Program-made: the position numbers and the translations under genes
The notes under the pieces: generated by a model
What the model was told of the DNA's origin: nothing
What the model saw: only the letters and a program-made list of their open reading frames with translations
The model's database searches: none
NCBI RefSeq assembly: GCF_001684335.1
Contig: NZ_LOIC01000082.1
Location: 62,001-126,000, forward strand
Length of the DNA stretch: 64,000 bases
DNA from: Photorhabdus namnaonensis
GTDB lineage: Bacteria; Pseudomonadota; Gammaproteobacteria; Enterobacterales; Enterobacteriaceae
Direction: 5' to 3'
In this document: piece by piece, positions 55,348 to 64,000 of the stretch
Layout of the letters: the number at the start of each line of letters is the position of its first letter
Numbering within the stretch: position 1 is the stretch's first letter

Positions 55348-57627
55348 ATGGATGAAAAATTAAAACAGAGTGCATTGGATTTTCACCAGTTTCCACAACC
55401 AGGGAAAATCACGATTACTCCAACTAAGCCTCTGACAACTCAGCGAGATTTAGCTTTAGCTTATTCACCAGGTGTTGCTGCGCCTTGCCTGGAAATTGCA
55501 GAAGATCCATTAGCTGCTTACAAATATACGGCGCGTGGCAATCTTGTGGCTGTGATATCTAATGGTAGTGCGGTCTTAGGATTGGGGAATATTGGCGCAC
55601 TGGCAGGTAAGCCAGTGATGGAAGGAAAAGGTGTCCTGTTTAAAAAATTCTCAGGTATTGATGTATTTGATATTGAAGTCGATGAGTCTGATCCTGATAA
55701 ATTGATTGATATCATTGCGGCGCTGGAGCCGACATTTGGGGGAATTAACCTCGAAGATATTAAAGCACCGGAGTGTTTCTATATTGAGAAAAAACTTCGG
55801 GAAAAAATGAACATTCCGGTATTCCATGATGACCAGCATGGCACAGCGATAATTTGTACCGCTGCTGTTTTGAATGGCTTGCGGATTATGAAAAAAGAGA
55901 TTTCAGCGGTTCGCTTAGTTGTTTCTGGCGCCGGTGCTGCCTCAATTGCCTGTATGAACTTGCTGGTCGCGCTTGGGTTGCAACGCAAGAATATTGTGGT
56001 ATGCGATTCTAAAGGGGTGATTTATCGCGGTCGCGATAAAAATATGGAAGAGACTAAAGCTGCTTATGCGATTGAAGACAATGGCAGCCGCACATTAGGT
56101 GATGTTATCCCAGGCGCGGATATTTTCCTCGGATGTTCCGGCCCGGGCGTGTTGACTCAGGACATGGTGAAAACGATGGCCAAAGATCCACTCATCATGG
56201 CATTAGCAAACCCTGAACCGGAAATTTTGCCGCCATTGGCGAAACAAGTTCGCCCTGATGCCATCATTTGTACCGGCCGTTCTGATTATCCGAATCAGGT
56301 TAATAATGTGCTCTGTTTCCCGTTTATTTTCCGTGGCGCGCTGGATGTTGGCGCAACAACCATTAACGAGGAGATGAAGCTTGCTTGTGTTCATGCGATT
56401 GCTGATTTAGCGCTGGCGGAACAGAGCGAAGAAGTGGCTTCCGCTTATGATGATCAGGATCTGTTTTTTGGTCCAGAATATATTATTCCTAAACCATTTG
56501 ATCCGCGTCTGATTGTGAAAATTGCCCCGGCAGTTGCCAAAGCGGCAATGGATTCCGGCGTGGCAACCCGTCCGATTAAAGACTTTGGCGCGTATATCGA
56601 GAAACTGAATGAGTTTGTCTATAAAACAAACTTGTTTATGAAACCTATTTTTTCTCAGGCTAAGAAAGCGAAAAAGCGTATCGTTTTGGCCGAAGGGGAA
56701 GAAGTACGTGTATTGCATGCGACTCAGGAATTGATCTCTCTTGGGCTGGCTTACCCGATTCTAATTGGTCGCCCTAGTGTTATCGAAATGCGTATTCAGA
56801 AACTGGGATTGCATATTGAAGCGGGTAAAGATTTTGAAGTCGTTAATAATGAGAATGATCCGCGCTTCAAAAAATACTGGCAGGAATACCATAATATTAT
56901 GAAACGTCGAGGTGTTTCTGCTGAACAAGCTCGCCGGGCGGTTATTGGTAATCCAACCCTGATTGGGGCGATTATGGTATTGCGTGGTGAAGCTGATGGT
57001 CTGATTTGCGGCACCGTTGGCAGTTACAGTGAACATTACGATGTCGTGAGAAATGTATTTGGTTTCCGTGATGGGGTTCATACTGCCGGTGCGATGAATG
57101 CGCTGATGTTGCCAAGCGGTAATACGTTTATTGCGGATACTTATGTCAATAATGATCCAACGCCTGAGCAATTGGCCGAGATTACCCTTATGGCGGCAGA
57201 AACTATCCGCCGTTTCGGTATCGAACCAAAAGTTGCGCTGCTTTCTCATTCAAGTTTTGGCTCCACAGATTGCCTCTCAGCACAGAAGATGCGCCAGACG
57301 CTGGAGTTGGTGAATAAAATGTCGCCTTCACTCGAAATTGATGGTGAAATGCACGGTGACGCTGCGTTGGTTGAAAGTATTCGCCGTGACATCATGCCTG
57401 ATAGCCCATTGAAAGGGGCTGCCAATCTGTTAATTATGCCGAATATGGAATCTGCCCGTATCAGTTACAACTTGCTACGTGTCACCAGTTCTGAAGGCGT
57501 TACCGTTGGTCCAGTTCTGATGGGGGTCTCCAAACCGGTACACATTCTGACGCCAATCTCTTCTGTACGCCGTATCGTTAATATGGTCGCTCTGGCGGCG
57601 GTTGAAGCGCAAACTCATCCGCTGTAA
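55348..57627 (+). CDS. maeB: NADP-dependent malic enzyme
   Basis: 759 aa, same as E. coli MaeB, from ATG 55348 with AAAGGA upstream. Converts malate to pyruvate with NADP. N-terminal malic domain ([59 protein letters not shown]), nucleotide-binding [17 protein letters not shown], and the C-terminal phosphotransacetylase-like domain ([36 protein letters not shown]), which has a regulatory role. Confidence 0.97.
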   Translation: MDEKLKQSALDFHQFPQPGKITITPTKPLTTQRDLALAYSPGVAAPCLEIAEDPLAAYKYTARGNLVAVISNGSAVLGLGNIGALAGKPVMEGKGVLFKKFSGIDVFDIEVDESDPDKLIDIIAALEPTFGGINLEDIKAPECFYIEKKLREKMNIPVFHDDQHGTAIICTAAVLNGLRIMKKEISAVRLVVSGAGAASIACMNLLVALGLQRKNIVVCDSKGVIYRGRDKNMEETKAAYAIEDNGSRTLGDVIPGADIFLGCSGPGVLTQDMVKTMAKDPLIMALANPEPEILPPLAKQVRPDAIICTGRSDYPNQVNNVLCFPFIFRGALDVGATTINEEMKLACVHAIADLALAEQSEEVASAYDDQDLFFGPEYIIPKPFDPRLIVKIAPAVAKAAMDSGVATRPIKDFGAYIEKLNEFVYKTNLFMKPIFSQAKKAKKRIVLAEGEEVRVLHATQELISLGLAYPILIGRPSVIEMRIQKLGLHIEAGKDFEVVNNENDPRFKKYWQEYHNIMKRRGVSAEQARRAVIGNPTLIGAIMVLRGEADGLICGTVGSYSEHYDVVRNVFGFRDGVHTAGAMNALMLPSGNTFIADTYVNNDPTPEQLAEITLMAAETIRRFGIEPKVALLSHSSFGSTDCLSAQKMRQTLELVNKMSPSLEIDGEMHGDAALVESIRRDIMPDSPLKGAANLLIMPNMESARISYNLLRVTSSEGVTVGPVLMGVSKPVHILTPISSVRRIVNMVALAAVEAQTHPL

Positions 57628-57635
57628 CACCTATT

Positions 57636-57662
57636 GCCCCTGTTCCCTATACGGACAGGGGC
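57636..57662 (+). terminator. Terminator of maeB
   Basis: GCCCCTGT and ACAGGGGC pair around an 11-nt loop, then TGTTTGTTGT; 9 bp after the stop. Confidence 0.7.
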
Positions 57663-57673
57663 TGTTTGTTGTA

Positions 57674-57689
57674 AACGATTCTTATTATC
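57674..57689 (-). promoter_or_regulatory. Candidate Fur box upstream of the ChaN-like gene
   Basis: On the minus strand GATAATAAGAATCGTT matches GATAATGATAATCATT of the Fur consensus at 13 of 16 positions. Immediately before the ChaN-like start. Confidence 0.5.
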
Positions 57690-57692
57690 TAT

Positions 57693-58604
57693 ATGATGCG
57701 CAAAACATTAATATGGATAATGGACATGATGAAATTTCTCACGACTGTAAAATCTTTTCTGATTATCTGTGGTTTACTGATCTTATCTGGATGTGTATCT
57801 GTACATCAAAAACCAACTCTCCAAACGCTTTCATCGGAACTGACTCAACAAGGGGCTATTATCGATCTTAAAACAGGTCACGCTCTGACCCCTGATGAAT
57901 TGCTCAATCGACTGGCGCCACATCAGCGGATAGTGGTGGGTGAAAAACATGATAATCCCTATCATCATCAGATAGAGCTTTGGCTGGTTCAGCAACTTCC
58001 GCTCAAAAGAGAGCAGGGTTCGGTTCTGTTAGAGATGATTAACCCTGATCAGCAGCAAAAAGTGAATAAAGTTAAGAGTTGGTTGCAAACTAAGCCTATT
58101 GTACGTGAAAGCCGCATCAAAGAGCTTCTTGCATGGCAAAAGGGATGGCCGTGGGAATTGTATGGCGGATTGGTCATGGAGCTGATATCTCAGCCTTATC
58201 CGTTGCTGTCTGCAAACTTGGATCGCAGTGAAATTAAAGCGGCTTACAGTAACCCTCCGCTCCTCCAGGGGAGTATTTCTGTTGCTGAAAATGTTAAAGC
58301 GCAGATTAAAGCGGTGATTGAAGATGTCCACGGTGGTGAAATAACGGAACAACAGTTATCTGCCATGACAACTATTCAGCAAATGCGGGATCGCAGAATG
58401 GCGGAACAGTTACTTAAAGCGCCGGTTCCCGCCACACTGATTGCGGGTGGATATCATGCAACGAAAGTAATGGGTGTTCCTCTGCATGTTAAAGAGCTAT
58501 CGCCCCAAGAGGACCTTGTTGTGTTGATCATAGCCGAAAAAAGCAATGTACTGGATGACCAATATGCTGATTATGTCTGGTATACACCAGTAAAGAAACC
58601 ATAG
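57693..58604 (+). CDS. chaN: ChaN-like iron-regulated lipoprotein
   Basis: 303 aa from ATG 57693, with further in-frame ATGs at 57696, 57720, 57726 and 57729 that could be used. Signal peptide with lipobox LLILSGCVS. DUF399/ChaN domain: HQRIVVGEKHDNPYHHQIELWLVQQL (conserved haem-ligand region), EQGSVLLEMINPDQQ, WPWELYGGLVMELIS, TLIAGGYHATKVMGVPLHV. ChaN binds haem dimers at the outer membrane in Campylobacter, and related lipoproteins occur in haem operons. A candidate Fur box precedes it and a haem/iron locus follows. Confidence 0.88.
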   Translation: MMRKTLIWIMDMMKFLTTVKSFLIICGLLILSGCVSVHQKPTLQTLSSELTQQGAIIDLKTGHALTPDELLNRLAPHQRIVVGEKHDNPYHHQIELWLVQQLPLKREQGSVLLEMINPDQQQKVNKVKSWLQTKPIVRESRIKELLAWQKGWPWELYGGLVMELISQPYPLLSANLDRSEIKAAYSNPPLLQGSISVAENVKAQIKAVIEDVHGGEITEQQLSAMTTIQQMRDRRMAEQLLKAPVPATLIAGGYHATKVMGVPLHVKELSPQEDLVVLIIAEKSNVLDDQYADYVWYTPVKKP

Positions 58605-58618
58605 ATATTTTAAACAAA

Positions 58619-58745
58619 TATCCCCGTTATCTTTCAAGTTGTCTCTTTGTTGGCTGCACTCGCTCACCCCGGTCACATAGTTAGCTATGCTCCCGGGGAT
58701 TCACTCCTTTGCCGTCGCGATACATCTTGAAATCCATAGGGTATA
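58619..58745. repeat. ERIC element, copy 2 (127 bp)
   Basis: Same ends (TATCCCCG...GGGTATA) and core as the copy at 13850-13976, with about nine differences. Intergenic, starting 15 bp after the ChaN-like gene. Its palindrome could fold in the transcript and act as a processing or termination structure. Confidence 0.95.
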
Positions 58746-58836
58746 GTGGTCTTTTCCCTTATATAAAGGGCTTTGGCACAAGGATGTGCTCAAGTTAACG
58801 ATACATGTAAAAATAATTTTCATTGGTATATGAAAT

Positions 58837-58862
58837 TAATTATCATTACCAAATGATAATTA
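58837..58862. promoter_or_regulatory. Strong Fur box upstream of the TonB-like gene
   Basis: TAATTATCATT-ACCA-AATGATAATTA: a perfect 11-bp inverted repeat made of Fur half-sites (ATTATCATT / AATGATAAT). It ends 20 bp before the start codon, so binding would block transcription when iron is plentiful. Confidence 0.85.
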
Positions 58863-58881
58863 AAATGATGCGCTATAACTT

Positions 58882-59682
58882 ATGTTGACGCTGACACACC
58901 CGGCTTTTCAAACGGGTCATTTTAAAAAAGGACTCGTTTCCGCTATTGCTGCTCACCTCATTTTGGCGGGCTGGATTATCTACCAGCCAGAAGACATTGC
59001 CGTTGATGAACTGATGCCACCGCCGGCGGTGATGATGGAGCTTTCATTATTGACAGAAGCGACGCATCAGGTACACAAACAACCTATTGGTATTGAACAG
59101 CAACTTTCTGTTGCCAGCCGACAGCAGGAAAGTGAGGTTAATGAGATTAAAACGCCTGAGCTTATGAAAGATGAACAGGCGCAGATTCTGGTACATAAAC
59201 CTAAAAAACAGGAAAAGCGCCATGAAGAGCTTAAAAAGACGCCACTGGTGAAGCGCCAGCAGGTAGAAGAACAAGAGAGTGAAAAATCTCAAAATAATGC
59301 GGCTATGGCAAGCAGTACGGCCACTTCGACTAATCTGACTTCGCGGGTTGCCGCTGCTTATGACAGTGATTCAAAAGCGGTTGCGGACGCAGACGCGTTA
59401 TGGCGAGCGGAAGTTATCGGGCATTTAAATCGGTATAAACGTTATCCAGAGGATGCACAGAGAAGAAACCGCACCGGTCGGCCTACAGTCAGATTCACGA
59501 TTGATAAACAGGGCTATGTTACTCACAGTGACTTAGTTCGTCGTTCTGGAACCCATTCTTTAGACAGGGAAGCGAAGCAAGTTCTGGCAAGGGCGCAGCC
59601 GTTGCCAGCTCCCCCCGATACCGTTTTAAACGGTAATGAAATTACGATAGAACTTCCAATTGATTTTAGTTTAGTTAATTAA
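58882..59682 (+). CDS. TonB-like energy transducer (HasB type)
   Basis: 266 aa. N-terminal cytoplasmic leader and one membrane helix (GLVSAIAAHLILAGWIIYQ), a charged periplasmic spacer rich in Lys, Glu and Gln (about 70-150), and a TonB C-terminal domain: LNRYKRYPEDAQRRNRTGRPTVRFTIDKQGYVTHSDLVRRSGTHSLDREA. The proline content is lower than in TonB itself. A dedicated TonB homologue next to a haem-type receptor resembles HasB in has haem-acquisition operons. First gene of a likely Fur-regulated operon. Confidence 0.9.
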   Translation: MLTLTHPAFQTGHFKKGLVSAIAAHLILAGWIIYQPEDIAVDELMPPPAVMMELSLLTEATHQVHKQPIGIEQQLSVASRQQESEVNEIKTPELMKDEQAQILVHKPKKQEKRHEELKKTPLVKRQQVEEQESEKSQNNAAMASSTATSTNLTSRVAAAYDSDSKAVADADALWRAEVIGHLNRYKRYPEDAQRRNRTGRPTVRFTIDKQGYVTHSDLVRRSGTHSLDREAKQVLARAQPLPAPPDTVLNGNEITIELPIDFSLVN

Positions 59683-59711
59683 TACTTTTGAAAGACTTAA
59701 GGACAGCATAT

Positions 59712-61871
59712 ATGTTAAGGCAGCAAGCGCGGTTTGCCCTGAAAACTAAAGGGCTGTTATTGATATTTTTATTGAGCGGTTGGTTGAATTCCGCCGCCGC
59801 AGAGGAAGAAATTATGCCGCTAAAGGCGATGAAGCAACCACACCATATAACTATTCACGGTGATACTCGTATAGATGATTATTACTGGATGCGGGATGAT
59901 ACTCGTGAGGATAAAAAAGTCATTGATTATCTGACAGCCGAAAATAAATATACCGAACAGGTGTTAAAACCCGGTGAATCATTGCGGGATACGTTATACG
60001 AAGAGATGGTTGGCAGGATGAAGCAGGATGATCAATCAGTACCCTATACTTATAATGGGTATATTTATCGGACAACCTATGAAACTGGCAAAGATTTCCC
60101 GATTTATCAGCGTAAACCTGTTGATGGCTCATCAGATTGGCAGGTGCTGGTCGATGGTAATGAGAGAGCCAAAGGGCATGAATATTATCAATTGAGTAAT
60201 TTTGCGATTACTCCGGATAATAAACGTATCGCGATTGCTGAAGACACGCAAGGGCGCCGCAATTATCAGATCTCTTTTAAAGATATTGCTGACAAACAGT
60301 GGAATAACGATGTAATAAACAATACTTCTGGTAATATTGTTTGGGCGAATGATAACAATACGTTGTTTTATGTGCGCAAGCATTCACAAACGTTATTGCC
60401 ATATCAGGTATTTCGTCATCAATATGGTACCAATACCAGCGAAGATCAGAAGATATATCAGGAAGAAGATGAGCGTTTTTATTTAAGCATGTCTAAAAGC
60501 ACTTCCCGTGATTATATTATGTTATCGATAACCAGTAATTCGACTTCTGAATACTTGTTGATTGACGCAAATAAGCCACAAGCTGAACTTCAACTCTTTT
60601 CTCCTCGTCAAGAAGGCCGAGAGTATTATATTGACCATTTCCGCGATCATTTCTACATCCGTTCAAATCATGAGAATGAAACTTATGGACTTTATCAGAC
60701 GGCCGCCATCAATACACCGTGGAAAATAGTCATTGCTCCGCAGCAGGATAGTGATCTTGAAGATTTCGATCTGTTTAATGACTGGTTAGTCGTACAGGAA
60801 CGAACAAAAGGATTACCGACAATTCGTCAAATTAATTGGCAGACACAGCAAGAAAAACAGATTAAGTTCGATGATCCAAGTTATATGGCATGGATTGACT
60901 ACAACCCTGAACCTAATACTGATTTTGTCCGTTATGGTTATTCATCCATGACGACACCAAGTTCAACATTCCAGTGGAATATGAAAACAGGTGAGCGGGA
61001 ATTATTGAAGCAGCAGGAAGTAAAAGGTTTTGATAAACATCAGTATGAGAGCGAGCGTATTTGGGTGAAGGCTCGTGATGGCGTTGAAGTGCCGGTATCT
61101 CTGGTGTATCGCAAGTCCCTATTTAAAAAAGGCCATAATCCAATACTGATTTATGGATATGGGGCTTATGGTATCAGCATGGACCCTTCTTTTAGTTCAC
61201 CACGATTGAGTTTATTAGATCGGGGCTTTGTTTACGCCTTGGTGCATGTACGTGGTGGCGGTGAATTGGGTAAAAAATGGTATTTGCAAGGTAAAGTCGA
61301 AAATAAAATGAATAGTTTTAATGACTTTATCGATGTGACTAAAGCACTGATTGCTCAGAAATATGGTGACAGTAAACGTGTTTATGCGATGGGAGGGAGT
61401 GCTGGTGGTTTGCTGATGGGCGCTGTGATTAATCAGGCACCGGAATTATATCGCGGGGTGGTTGCTCAAGTTCCATTTGTCGATGCCGTAACAACCATGC
61501 TTGATCCTTCTATTCCTCTGACAGTTGGAGAATATGAGGAGTGGGGTAACCCTGAAAATAAAGAGGATTATTTCCGAATTAAATCATATAGTCCGTATGA
61601 CAATATAAAACACCAACGTTATCCAAATCTATTGGTGACGAGTGGGTTTTATGATTCCCAAGTGCAATATTGGGAACCGACTAAATGGGTGGCAAAATTA
61701 CGGGATATGAAGGAAGGTAACTCTATTCTGTTATTAGAAACCAATATGAGCGCCGGGCATGGTGGTAAGTCAGGTCGATTTAATCGATTAAAAGATACTG
61801 CAATGGATTACAGTTTTATTTTGATGCTGGATGATGCTAAAAAGTATTTTCCGCAATTAAAAGATAACTGA
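59712..61871 (+). CDS. Secreted S9 oligopeptidase B-like serine peptidase
   Basis: 719 aa from ATG 59712 with AAGGA upstream. N-terminal signal peptide (LKTKGLLLIFLLSGWLNSAAA), unlike cytoplasmic PtrB. Then a beta-propeller beginning RIDDYYWMRDDTREDKKVIDYL and the S9A catalytic domain: ILIYGYGAYGISMDPSFSSPRLSLLDRGFVYALVHVRGGGELG, nucleophile Ser in YAMGGSAGGLLMG, Asp in VTSGFYDSQVQYWEP, His in NMSAGHGGKSGR. Such enzymes cleave short peptides after basic residues. Placed between a TonB-like protein and a haem-type receptor, it may help to digest host haemoproteins; inference. Confidence 0.9.
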   Translation: MLRQQARFALKTKGLLLIFLLSGWLNSAAAEEEIMPLKAMKQPHHITIHGDTRIDDYYWMRDDTREDKKVIDYLTAENKYTEQVLKPGESLRDTLYEEMVGRMKQDDQSVPYTYNGYIYRTTYETGKDFPIYQRKPVDGSSDWQVLVDGNERAKGHEYYQLSNFAITPDNKRIAIAEDTQGRRNYQISFKDIADKQWNNDVINNTSGNIVWANDNNTLFYVRKHSQTLLPYQVFRHQYGTNTSEDQKIYQEEDERFYLSMSKSTSRDYIMLSITSNSTSEYLLIDANKPQAELQLFSPRQEGREYYIDHFRDHFYIRSNHENETYGLYQTAAINTPWKIVIAPQQDSDLEDFDLFNDWLVVQERTKGLPTIRQINWQTQQEKQIKFDDPSYMAWIDYNPEPNTDFVRYGYSSMTTPSSTFQWNMKTGERELLKQQEVKGFDKHQYESERIWVKARDGVEVPVSLVYRKSLFKKGHNPILIYGYGAYGISMDPSFSSPRLSLLDRGFVYALVHVRGGGELGKKWYLQGKVENKMNSFNDFIDVTKALIAQKYGDSKRVYAMGGSAGGLLMGAVINQAPELYRGVVAQVPFVDAVTTMLDPSIPLTVGEYEEWGNPENKEDYFRIKSYSPYDNIKHQRYPNLLVTSGFYDSQVQYWEPTKWVAKLRDMKEGNSILLLETNMSAGHGGKSGRFNRLKDTAMDYSFILMLDDAKKYFPQLKDN

Positions 61872-61905
61872 AATAAATTATAAATAATATAAATTTGTTA
61901 TTCGA

Positions 61906-61931
61906 AGCACTGATAATAATTTATCAGTGCT
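61906..61931. terminator. Hairpin between peptidase and receptor genes
   Basis: AGCACTGATAA, TAAT loop, TTATCAGTGCT: a perfect 11-bp stem without a U-tract. May be an intra-operon processing or attenuation site. Confidence 0.5.
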
Positions 61932-62000
61932 AAATATTCTTATTCTCTAAAAACTGATGTGTGAGCAAATATTGATTTATATGCATTTAGGATAATTGAA

Positions 62001-64000
62001 ATGAAAATAATGACAAAGATAGCAGGGGCCGGTGTGGTTTTAATTGGGCTTCAAGGATTTGCTTATGGTGAGGAAAAGCAAGAGAGAAAATCAGATAAGG
62101 TAATGAAATTCAGTAGCCTTAAGGTTTCTGGTTCACAGGATGACGCCGAAGTGCGGGCAATGGAAAGGCCCGGTTCTTACAGTTCTAAAGGTGAAGATAC
62201 TAAACTTCAATCAGTGGATAGCATATTACGTAGTATGCCAGGGACCTATACGCAAATAGATCCAGGACAGGGAACGGTGAGTGTGAATATTCGTGGATTA
62301 AGTGGATTTGGTCGAGTGAATATGATGGTTGATGGTGTTAGCCAGAGTTTTTATGGTACATCTCCGACGAGTCCAGCTCATGGTACTACTTATAACCAAT
62401 TCGGTACAATCATTGATCCTAATTTTATTGTAGGAATTGATGTCAATCGTGGTCAATCTGATGGTTCAGGTAGTGTTAATGCATTAGCGGGTAGCGCTAA
62501 TTTTCGCACCATTGGTGTAGATGATGTGATATTCGCAGGGAATTCATTGGGAGTACGCACGAAAACAGCTTATGGAAATAATGGTGTTGGTTATAATGGT
62601 ATGATAGCAGTTGCGGGTAAAACACCTGCTTTCAGTTCTGAAGGTTCAATAGGTGCTATGTTGGCTGTCAGCGGGCATTCAATTGATGCACATTATAAGA
62701 ATGGCGACGGAGTATTAAGCGATGAGTTTGTTACAGATAAATCGTTTAAACAAAAACCCAATTCGCAATTAATGAAAATAAAAATTGAACCAAATGAATT
62801 TCATGATATGGAGATAAGTGGTCGTAACTATCATAATAAATTCACCCGCCGTCATATTGATAGTCGGGATATTTATTTAAAATACAATTACACGCCATTT
62901 AGTGAATGGGTTGATATAAAGTTACTGGTCAGCAACAGTGAGAGTAGTCAACGCTATGAAGGTGATTCACTTTTTAAGTTGCTAAATAGCAACGCCAAAA
63001 ATAAGTCAGATGCAATAGATATCAGTAATATTAGTCGCTTCGACTATGGAGATACAAATTTTGAGTTAACACTTGGCAGTAAGTTGATGGAAACCGAATA
63101 TAGTAGGACAACGAATAGTGTTTATTCTGGTCAGGGTAAAGATGAAAAAGAAAAGGAAAAATATAAAAAGACAGATAGTGAAGTAAAAGAAAATAATGTT
63201 TTCGCGCCAAGTGGAAAGCAAGATATTGCCAGTATTTATGGTGGATTGAAAATAAGTCGTGGAATTTATCAGGCAGATATTACGTTTAATTATATGGATT
63301 ACAGTGTCAAAGGTTATAAACCAGCTTGTGATCTACGGATTCCTTGTTTTCCTCAGGGAGCAACCGAATTAGATTTGAAAGAACATGGGTTTAACCCAGG
63401 AGTTTTATTATCAGCAGAGATTATTCCTGAGTTCCAACCATTCGTTAGTTATGCCCGTTCAATGAGAGCGCCAAATATTCAAGAGACTTTCTATAGCAAT
63501 GAAGGTGGTGGATCTATGAATCCATTTCTGAAAGGAGAGTCATCAGACACTTATCAAATTGGCTTTAACAGTTTCCGCCCTGATTTAATTGTAAAGGGGG
63601 ATATTTTTCGCCTGAAAGCTGCTTGGTATCACACTAAAGTAAAAAATTATATTCTCAGTGATATCTGGCTTATATGTGGCAATAGGAAAACATGTAAAGC
63701 TGATAGTTCGACAGATTACAATGAAGTCGATCCTAACATCAAAATGTATATCTACCATAATAGCTTGACTCCGGTAAAAATACGCGGATATGAAATTGCT
63801 GCTGATTATGATGCTGGCATATTTTATAGCAAATTGGCTTATAGTTGGCAAAAAACGCGTCAGCCAACCTCTGCTGCTACAGCGCATTTTGGTGCAGAGC
63901 CATTGTCACAATTACCTGATAGATTTATGACGTTGGATACCGGTATTCGTTTATTTAATGAGAAACTTCGTGTTGGTGCGATTGTTAAATATACAGGTGA
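62001..64000 (+). CDS. TonB-dependent outer-membrane receptor, haem/haemoglobin type (runs off right edge)
   Basis: Open from ATG 62001 to the window end (666 codons, no stop). Signal peptide MTKIAGAGVVLIGLQGFAYG. Plug domain with SVDSILRSMPGTYTQIDPGQGTVSVNIRGLSGFGRVNMMVDGVSQSFYG, then a beta-barrel with RTKTAYGNNGVGYNGMIAVAG, YARSMRAPNIQETF (FRAP-like NPNL region) and SSDTYQIGFNSFRP. The FRAP-type motif and plug are those of the haemoglobin/transferrin/lactoferrin receptor group. The start of the mature protein carries a charged extension before the TonB-box region. Most likely takes up haem using the TonB-like protein upstream. The ligand is inferred. Confidence 0.88.
   Translation, partial: MKIMTKIAGAGVVLIGLQGFAYGEEKQERKSDKVMKFSSLKVSGSQDDAEVRAMERPGSYSSKGEDTKLQSVDSILRSMPGTYTQIDPGQGTVSVNIRGLSGFGRVNMMVDGVSQSFYGTSPTSPAHGTTYNQFGTIIDPNFIVGIDVNRGQSDGSGSVNALAGSANFRTIGVDDVIFAGNSLGVRTKTAYGNNGVGYNGMIAVAGKTPAFSSEGSIGAMLAVSGHSIDAHYKNGDGVLSDEFVTDKSFKQKPNSQLMKIKIEPNEFHDMEISGRNYHNKFTRRHIDSRDIYLKYNYTPFSEWVDIKLLVSNSESSQRYEGDSLFKLLNSNAKNKSDAIDISNISRFDYGDTNFELTLGSKLMETEYSRTTNSVYSGQGKDEKEKEKYKKTDSEVKENNVFAPSGKQDIASIYGGLKISRGIYQADITFNYMDYSVKGYKPACDLRIPCFPQGATELDLKEHGFNPGVLLSAEIIPEFQPFVSYARSMRAPNIQETFYSNEGGGSMNPFLKGESSDTYQIGFNSFRPDLIVKGDIFRLKAAWYHTKVKNYILSDIWLICGNRKTCKADSSTDYNEVDPNIKMYIYHNSLTPVKIRGYEIAADYDAGIFYSKLAYSWQKTRQPTSAATAHFGAEPLSQLPDRFMTLDTGIRLFNEKLRVGAIVKYTG

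Noticed and set aside
56761-57249. 162-codon minus-strand frame inside maeB
   Set aside because: Antisense shadow of the conserved phosphotransacetylase-like domain of maeB.
1-64000. tRNA, rRNA, complete insertion sequences, prophage or CRISPR arrays
   Set aside because: None could be recognised on either strand; only ERIC and one MITE-like element were found.

Overview
The window is a stretch of enterobacterial chromosome, most likely from Photorhabdus or a close relative in the Morganellaceae. The reasons are: backbone genes in near E. coli order (yfgG-ppx-ppk, purMN/upp-uraA, hda-yfgD-bepA-perM-bcp-gcvR-dapA-bamC-purC, tmcA-ypfN-dapE-yffB, narP, maeB); two ERIC elements of exactly 127 bp; AT-rich accessory islands; and several secondary-metabolite genes. 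The genus is an inference; no rRNA is present to confirm it.

Layout. (1) 1-4.65 kb is an AT-rich accessory locus. Two tandem EPSP-synthase-like enolpyruvyl transferases (one cut by the window edge) and a RidA-like protein lie on the minus strand. They are divergent from an ATP-grasp ligase and an EamA exporter. This looks like one end of a small-molecule pathway. (2) 4.7-13.2 kb is housekeeping: polyphosphate metabolism, spermidine acetylation, purine and uracil genes. (3) 13.3-17.6 kb is an insertion between uraA and hda: a small unknown gene, a gene split by an ERIC element, and a chb-type PTS/6-phospho-beta-glucosidase operon. (4) 18.1-25.3 kb is conserved backbone; hda appears to start at CTG. 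(5) 25.4-49 kb is mostly accessory, interrupted only by purC. It holds a family 2 glycosyltransferase, a heterodimeric ABC exporter, a decayed toxin-antitoxin module and a large biosynthetic cluster. (6) 49-57.6 kb is backbone again. (7) 57.7-64 kb is a Fur-controlled haem/iron uptake locus: a ChaN-like lipoprotein, a TonB-like protein, a secreted S9 oligopeptidase and a TonB-dependent receptor that runs off the window.

The most interesting system is the 33.6-49 kb cluster. On the plus strand are entE-, entB(isochorismatase only)- and entA-like genes for making and activating 2,3-dihydroxybenzoate (DHB). Divergent from them is a minus-strand series: a radical SAM enzyme, two paralogous twin-arginine-signal proteins with conserved flanks and a hypervariable Ala/Val/Thr-rich core, a small membrane protein, an NRPS with the order C-A-PCP-C and no thioesterase, a MacA/MacB-like tripartite exporter in three genes, and a stand-alone aryl carrier protein. 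That carrier appears to be the missing C-terminal half of EntB, moved about 14 kb away. Upstream of one twin-arginine protein lie the decayed C-terminal codons of a second radical SAM gene and a second copy of the promoter region. So the ancestral unit promoter-radicalSAM-substrate was duplicated in tandem, which ties the radical SAM enzyme to these proteins. I infer a catechol NRPS pathway physically combined with a radical-SAM/secreted-substrate system. The product is unknown.

Coordinates and starts were set by eye from motifs, Shine-Dalgarno sites and family lengths. No database search was possible.
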